A DNA stretch of 64,000 nucleotides from contig CAUBJF010000001.1 of assembly GCA_958436175.1 (NCBI GenBank), forward strand, positions 469,515 through 533,514. The letters are read 5' to 3'. The notes below the pieces were generated by a model. That model saw nothing but the letters and a program-made list of their open reading frames with translations, searched no databases and was not told the origin of the DNA. The DNA is from an uncultured Muribaculaceae bacterium (GTDB lineage Bacteria > Bacteroidota > Bacteroidia > Bacteroidales > Muribaculaceae). Shown one piece after another: positions 59,875 to 64,000 of this stretch (position 1 is its first letter; every line of letters starts with the position of its first letter). The translations under genes and the position numbers were made by a program.

Positions 59875-60399
59875 TTAGTTTTCTTTTTTCGAGAGTGTCT
59901 CGAGAATGCCATGGAGCTTGTTGCCACCGCTCTGGAGAGCCGAAACAACGTTCTTCGCAGGCGACTGGAGAAGTGCGATAACATCGGCGATGAGTTCGTT
60001 CTTGCTCTTGATGGAAGCAAGCGCATCGAGCTGGTCTGCACCAAGGTAAACCGTCTCTTCTACATACGCACCTTTAAGCAGGGGAAGAGTATCACCTTTC
60101 TTGACGAAATCCTTCAGGAGCTTGGCAGGGGCGTTGCCTACGTTTGTGCACATCAGCGAAGTCGATTCCTTGAGTGCCGGATAGAGTTCGGAGTAATCGG
60201 CATCAAGGCTTTCGAGAGCCTTGTGAAGAAGTTTGTTCTTGACAACCACCAACTTGATGTCGGCGTTGAAGCAAGCACGGCGGAGTTCGCTTGTCTTTTC
60301 GGCGTTAAGTCCGGCAGTTTCTACGAGGTAGAATCCGTTGTAAGCCTTGATGGTTTCAGCGATCTCTTTGATAATTATAGCTTTATCTTCCTTTTTCAT
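59875..60399 (-). CDS. rplJ: 50S ribosomal protein L10
   Basis: A 174-residue L10, base of the L7/L12 stalk. The N-terminal EDKAIIIKEIAETIKAYNGFYLVETAGL and TSELRRACFNADIKLVVVKNKLL segments are typical. The C-terminal helix (ALLQSPAKNVVSALQSGGNKLHGILETLS) binds the L7/L12 dimers. It is in the order rplK-rplA-rplJ-rplL. Confidence 0.97.
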   Translation of the reverse strand: MKKEDKAIIIKEIAETIKAYNGFYLVETAGLNAEKTSELRRACFNADIKLVVVKNKLLHKALESLDADYSELYPALKESTSLMCTNVGNAPAKLLKDFVKKGDTLPLLKGAYVEETVYLGADQLDALASIKSKNELIADVIALLQSPAKNVVSALQSGGNKLHGILETLSKKEN

Positions 60400-60420
60400 T
60401 TTGTCGGTGTGTTAGGGGGA

Positions 60421-61116
60421 TTAAGCGTCGACGGACTTGGGGTCAACTTTGACACCCGGACTCATCGTACTGGAAAGATAAATGCTCTTGATATAGGTGC
60501 CTTTAGCAGTAGCAGGCTTTAGTTTGATGAGGGTGTTGACAAACTCGCGGGCATTGTCGCTCATCTTGTCGGGCGAGAACGAAACTTTACCGATCGACGA
60601 GTGAACGATACCGTTCTTGTCGACCTTGAAGTCGATCTTACCTTTCTTGACTTCTTCGACAGCCTTGGCAACATCGACAGTCACAGTACCGCTCTTGGGG
60701 TTCGGCATGAGGCCACGGGGACCGAGGATACGGCCGAGGGCACCGATCTTACCCATGATAGCGGGCTGAGTGATGATAACGTCGACATCTGTCCAGCCTT
60801 CCTTTATTTTCTGGATATATTCATCCAGTCCGACATAGTCGGCACCGGCAGCTTTAGCGGCGGCTTCGGCATCGGGGTTGCAGAGTACGAGCACACGGAT
60901 CTGCTTGCCTGTACCGTGGGGCAGCGTAACGACGCCACGCACCATCTGGTTGGCCTTGCGGGGATCGACACCCAGGCGGACGTCGATGTCCAGCGAAGCA
61001 TCGAACTTTGTGAAGGTCATTTCCTTCACGAGCTCTACGGCTTCAGCCAAAGTATAAGTCTTCCCTGCTTCAAGCTTGGATAGGGCCAACTTTTGATTTT
61101 TGGTAAGTTTACTCAT
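60421..61116 (-). CDS. rplA: 50S ribosomal protein L1
   Basis: A 231-residue L1, protein of the mobile L1 stalk by the E site. Landmarks: [15 protein letters not shown] start, [34 protein letters not shown], and [18 protein letters not shown]. In other bacteria L1 represses its own operon; the leader here was not tested for an L1-like site. It starts 15 bases after rplK. Confidence 0.98.
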   Translation of the reverse strand: MSKLTKNQKLALSKLEAGKTYTLAEAVELVKEMTFTKFDASLDIDVRLGVDPRKANQMVRGVVTLPHGTGKQIRVLVLCNPDAEAAAKAAGADYVGLDEYIQKIKEGWTDVDVIITQPAIMGKIGALGRILGPRGLMPNPKSGTVTVDVAKAVEEVKKGKIDFKVDKNGIVHSSIGKVSFSPDKMSDNAREFVNTLIKLKPATAKGTYIKSIYLSSTMSPGVKVDPKSVDA

Positions 61117-61130
61117 ATCAAGTGAAGTTA

Positions 61131-61574
61131 TTAATTGTTAGAGGGGAACTGACCTTTGACGGAGATACCCATACTTCTGGCTGTACCGGCAACCATACGC
61201 ATAGCTGACTCGATGGTAAAGCAGTTGAGGTCCGGCATCTTGTCTTCTGCAATAGCGCGTACCTGATCCCAGGTTATTTCAGCGACTTTGTTGCGGTTAG
61301 GCTCTTTGGAACCGGACTTTATTTTGGCGGTTTCCTTGAGCTGGATGGCAACAGGAGGCGTCTTGACGACGAAGTCGAAAGATTTGTCGGAGTAGTATGT
61401 TATAACTACAGGCAGAATCTTACCGGCCTTATCCTGGGTACGGGCATTGAACTGCTTGCAAAATTCCATGATGTTGATGCCCTTCGAGCCCAGCGCGGGG
61501 CCTACAGGAGGCGAAGGGTTAGCGGCACCACCTTTGATCTGCAGCTTGATTTGTCCAGCAATTTCTTTAGCCAT
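61131..61574 (-). CDS. rplK: 50S ribosomal protein L11
   Basis: A 147-residue L11. The [37 protein letters not shown]-terminal domain with its proline-rich helix, and the C-terminal rRNA-binding domain ([32 protein letters not shown]), are intact. It follows nusG with an 84-base gap. Confidence 0.98.
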   Translation of the reverse strand: MAKEIAGQIKLQIKGGAANPSPPVGPALGSKGINIMEFCKQFNARTQDKAGKILPVVITYYSDKSFDFVVKTPPVAIQLKETAKIKSGSKEPNRNKVAEITWDQVRAIAEDKMPDLNCFTIESAMRMVAGTARSMGISVKGQFPSNN

Positions 61575-61658
61575 TGGTTTATAATCTTAAAAAATTAATA
61601 TTAGCGTTCCTAAACACGACAAAGGCAAGCCCGTAACAATGCCTGCCGTCTGCCAGTG

Positions 61659-62210
61659 TCATTCGCGCTCTACTTGCGAATTTTCCAGTTCCAAGGGAGT
61701 CTTACGACCGAAAATTTTCACACTCACCTTGAGCTTGCGTTTCTCGGGGTTGACCTCTTCGATCACACCGTTGAATCCCTTGAAGGGTCCGTCGTTCACT
61801 TTCACAGTCTCACCTACCATATAATCGTTGACACCGTCTCCCTCGGCATCGACAAGATCGTCGACGGCTCCGAGCATACGCATCACTTCGGCCTCGCGGA
61901 GTCGCTCCGGCTGGGAGTTCTTCTCGCGGCCCCGAAGGAAGTCGATTACGTTTGTGGTGTTGGTGAGTTCATGGATCACTTCGCCCGTGAGGATAGCCTC
62001 GATGAAGACATAACCCGAATAGAGGTTCTTCTCCTTGACGACTTTCTTACCATTGCGGAGCGACATGACCTTCTCTGTGGGAATCAATACCTGGAAGACA
62101 TAGTTGCCGAGGTCTGTGCGCTTCATTGCGCCTTCGAGCAGCTCTTTAACCTGGGCCTCCTTACCGGAAATGGCACGCAGCACGTACCATCCTTTTCTGT
62201 TCTCTGCCAT
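61659..62210 (-). CDS. nusG: transcription antitermination factor NusG
   Basis: A 183-residue NusG, which binds RNA polymerase and links it to Rho or the ribosome. The NGN domain starts with K-G-W-Y-V-L-R-A-I-S-G-K-E, and the C-terminal KOW domain contains VNDGPFKGFNGVIEEVNPEKRKLKVSV. The ATG at 62210 is preferred; one four codons upstream (62222) is also possible. It lies 30 bases after secE. Confidence 0.96.
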   Translation of the reverse strand: MAENRKGWYVLRAISGKEAQVKELLEGAMKRTDLGNYVFQVLIPTEKVMSLRNGKKVVKEKNLYSGYVFIEAILTGEVIHELTNTTNVIDFLRGREKNSQPERLREAEVMRMLGAVDDLVDAEGDGVNDYMVGETVKVNDGPFKGFNGVIEEVNPEKRKLKVSVKIFGRKTPLELENSQVERE

Positions 62211-62240
62211 CGATTTAACCACTTAGAGAGTGAACGTGAA

Positions 62241-62435
62241 TTATAAGCTGTAGATTAAGTGCATCAACCGATCGACCACCTGGTCCATGATGAAGATTAT
62301 CAGTGCGATAATCACGGAAGCAATCATCACGATAATGGCGGATTTAATCAGTTGTTTCTTGGAAGGCCAGGAAGTCTTGTAACGAAGCTCGTCGTAGGCT
62401 TCCTGAATATTTGTAAGTAGCTTTAAATTCTTCAT
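62241..62435 (-). CDS. secE: preprotein translocase subunit SecE
   Basis: A 64-residue SecE with a single membrane helix (about residues 32-52, SAIIVMIASVIIALIIFIMDQ), preceded by the amphipathic ELRYKTSWPSKKQL segment typical of small SecE proteins. A longer reading upstream would run into tRNA-Trp, so the ATG at 62435 is the right start. It lies 15 bases after the tRNA 3' end. Confidence 0.96.
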   Translation of the reverse strand: MKNLKLLTNIQEAYDELRYKTSWPSKKQLIKSAIIVMIASVIIALIIFIMDQVVDRLMHLIYSL

Positions 62436-62450
62436 TGCATTTCTTTTTAG

Positions 62451-62523
62451 CACGGGTTGAGAGACTCGAACTCCCGACACCTGGTTTTGGAGACCAGTGC
62501 TCTACCGACTGAGCTAAACCCGT
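62451..62523 (-). tRNA. tRNA-Trp (CCA)
   Basis: A 73-nt cloverleaf. Acceptor ACGGGTT/AACCCGT is fully paired, the anticodon loop is CTCCAAA (anticodon CCA), and the discriminator is G as expected for tRNA-Trp. It lies between tuf and secE, the common bacterial order. Confidence 0.96.
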
Positions 62524-62593
62524 AGGTTGATTGCGCCGGGACCGGAAAGTTCCGGCGCAATCTTGTATTTTGCGAGCGGCTGAGCCGTTCTTA

Positions 62594-63778
62594 TTAGTCG
62601 AGGATTTCGGTGATCTGACCGGAACCTACGGTACGGCCACCTTCGCGGATAGCGAAGCGGAGACCCTGGTCGCAGGCAACGGGAGTGATCAGTTCGACGT
62701 TGATTTCTACGTGGTCACCAGGCATTACCATTTCTACGCCTTCGGGAAGGGTGATTTCACCGGTAACGTCGAGTGTACGGATGTAGAACTGGGGACGATA
62801 GTGGTTGTGGAACGGAGTGTGACGGCCGCCTTCTTCCTTCTTCAGGATATATACAGAAGCTTTGAACTTGCTGTGGGGCTTAACAACACCGGGGTGGCAG
62901 ATAACCATACCGCGCTTAACGTCCTTCTTGTCGATACCACGGAGGAGGAGACCTACGTTGTCACCAGCTTCGCCTTCGTCGAGGAGCTTGCGGAACATTT
63001 CGACACCGGTTACAGTGGACTTGAGGCTTGCGCCGAGACCCATGATCTGTACTTCGTCACCAACCTTGACAACGCCGGTTTCGATACGGCCGGTAGCAAC
63101 TGTACCACGACCTGTGATCGAGAACACGTCTTCCACAGGCATCAGGAAGGGCTTATCAACGTCGCGGGGAGGCAGGGGGATCCAAGTGTCGACTGCATCC
63201 ATGAGTTCCATAACCTTAGCTTCCCATTCGGGTTCGCCGTTGAGGGCACCGAGTGCAGAGCCACGGATGATAGGAGTATTGTCGCCGTCATAGTCGTATG
63301 CGGAGAGAAGTTCGCGCATTTCCATTTCGACGAGGTCGAGGATTTCGGGGTCGTCAACGAGGTCGCACTTGTTGAGGAACACAACGATACGGGGAACGTT
63401 CACCTGGCGGGCGAGAAGGATGTGTTCGCGAGTCTGGGGCATAGGACCATCAGTACCGGCAACCACAATGATAGCGCCGTCCATCTGAGCAGCACCGGTA
63501 ACCATGTTCTTCACATAGTCGGCGTGTCCGGGGCAGTCAACGTGAGCGTAGTGGCGGTTCTTTGTTTCGTATTCAACGTGAGCGGTGTTGATTGTAATAC
63601 CGCGTTCCTTTTCTTCGGGAGCGTTGTCGATCTGGTCGAAGGACTTCACTTCGGAGAGACCAGCCTTAGCGAGCACAGTAGTGATAGCGGCGGTAAGGGT
63701 GGTTTTGCCGTGGTCAACGTGGCCGATAGTACCGATGTTGACATGCGGTTTGGTTCTTTCGAATTTCTCTTTAGCCAT
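62594..63778 (-). CDS. tuf: translation elongation factor Tu
   Basis: A 394-residue EF-Tu, the GTPase that carries aminoacyl-tRNA to the ribosome. G-H-V-D-H-G-K-T at 19-26, D-C-P-G-H and N-K-C-D form the GTP site. It is followed by tRNA-Trp and secE on the same strand and preceded by tRNA-Thr. Confidence 0.99.
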   Translation of the reverse strand: MAKEKFERTKPHVNIGTIGHVDHGKTTLTAAITTVLAKAGLSEVKSFDQIDNAPEEKERGITINTAHVEYETKNRHYAHVDCPGHADYVKNMVTGAAQMDGAIIVVAGTDGPMPQTREHILLARQVNVPRIVVFLNKCDLVDDPEILDLVEMEMRELLSAYDYDGDNTPIIRGSALGALNGEPEWEAKVMELMDAVDTWIPLPPRDVDKPFLMPVEDVFSITGRGTVATGRIETGVVKVGDEVQIMGLGASLKSTVTGVEMFRKLLDEGEAGDNVGLLLRGIDKKDVKRGMVICHPGVVKPHSKFKASVYILKKEEGGRHTPFHNHYRPQFYIRTLDVTGEITLPEGVEMVMPGDHVEINVELITPVACDQGLRFAIREGGRTVGSGQITEILD

Positions 63779-63862
63779 AACTTAGCTTATCTAATATTAA
63801 TAATTACTTCTTCGACAATCAGCCGCGATAATGCACAAAGCACTACCGGGGCTTCAACATAG

Positions 63863-63934
<72 letters not shown>

Positions 63935-63946
63935 AAATAAGAATTG

Positions 63947-64000
63947 AGCGGAAGACGAGGCTCAAACTCGCGACCCTCAGCTTGGAAGGCTGATGCTCTA
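63947..64000 (-). tRNA. tRNA-Gly (TCC), cut by the window edge
   Basis: The 3' part of a tRNA: acceptor strand CTTCCGC, T arm GCGAG/CTCGT, anticodon loop CTTCCAA (anticodon TCC), discriminator U. The 5' acceptor strand and part of the D arm lie past the window end. Confidence 0.9.

Noticed and set aside
62531..63862. 443-codon plus-strand reading opposite tuf
   Set aside because: It is the antisense shadow of a highly conserved gene, produced by its biased codon use.

Overview
The window reads as chromosomal DNA of a Bacteroidales bacterium, most like a Muribaculaceae-type gut organism. The lineage call is inference from protein style, without database support. Three things point there. Promoters carry the Bacteroidetes -7 box TAnnTTTG. 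Ribosomal proteins and EF-Ts have Bacteroidetes-type ends. Many exported proteins are Bacteroidales lipoproteins, DUF3244 proteins or periplasmic TPR regulators.

Layout. 1-2.6 kb: a lipoprotein and two metallo-beta-lactamase-fold hydrolases. 2.6-6.4 kb: tRNA-Cys and a minus-strand operon of an MBOAT acyltransferase, two SGNH proteins and an outer-membrane barrel. 6.6-11.7 kb: queA, a FadL-like barrel, a Gly/Trp/Asn-rich exported protein and an HdeD-like membrane protein. 11.8-16.7 kb: a plus-strand operon iorA-iorB-aminotransferase-CoA transferase that could convert amino acids through 2-oxo acids and acyl-CoAs to organic acids. It ends in a convergent overlap with an exported EEP-family protein.

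17.4-26.3 kb is an accessory region, visibly richer in A+T towards its right end. It opens with what looks like an autonomous, highly structured RNA gene of about 325 nt (promoter, long-range stem, terminator). A two-gene plus-strand operon follows: a PLD-SNF2 helicase and a large Eco57I-like adenine methyltransferase, probably a phage-defence or restriction system. A DUF2971 gene and a small ORF face it on the other strand. The region ends in a cluster of GAACACA repeats beside tRNA-Arg.

26.7-34.4 kb is housekeeping: tsf, rpsB, rpsI, rplM, a MATE transporter, a DUF1015 protein, purA and a Fur-family regulator. 34.5-36.8 kb holds pta-ackA (acetate and ATP). 36.8-40.8 kb is one gene for a 1325-residue protein: a TIR domain, one membrane helix and about 25 YD-like repeats. 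41-44.5 kb: dacB, a conserved small protein, rsmI and a coiled-coil lipoprotein. 44.5-50.9 kb: small exported or membrane proteins of unknown role, a DUF3244 protein beside a TPR-HTH membrane regulator, and a YfcE-type phosphoesterase. 51-64 kb is the classic minus-strand cluster tRNA-Gly, tRNA-Thr, tuf, tRNA-Trp, secE, nusG, rplK, rplA, rplJ, rplL, rpoB, rpoC, with a hairpin between rplL and rpoB and a strong terminator after rpoC.

The strongest candidates for something undescribed are the structured RNA at 17.56-17.89 kb, the helicase-methyltransferase system behind it, and the TIR-transmembrane-repeat protein at 36.9-40.8 kb.
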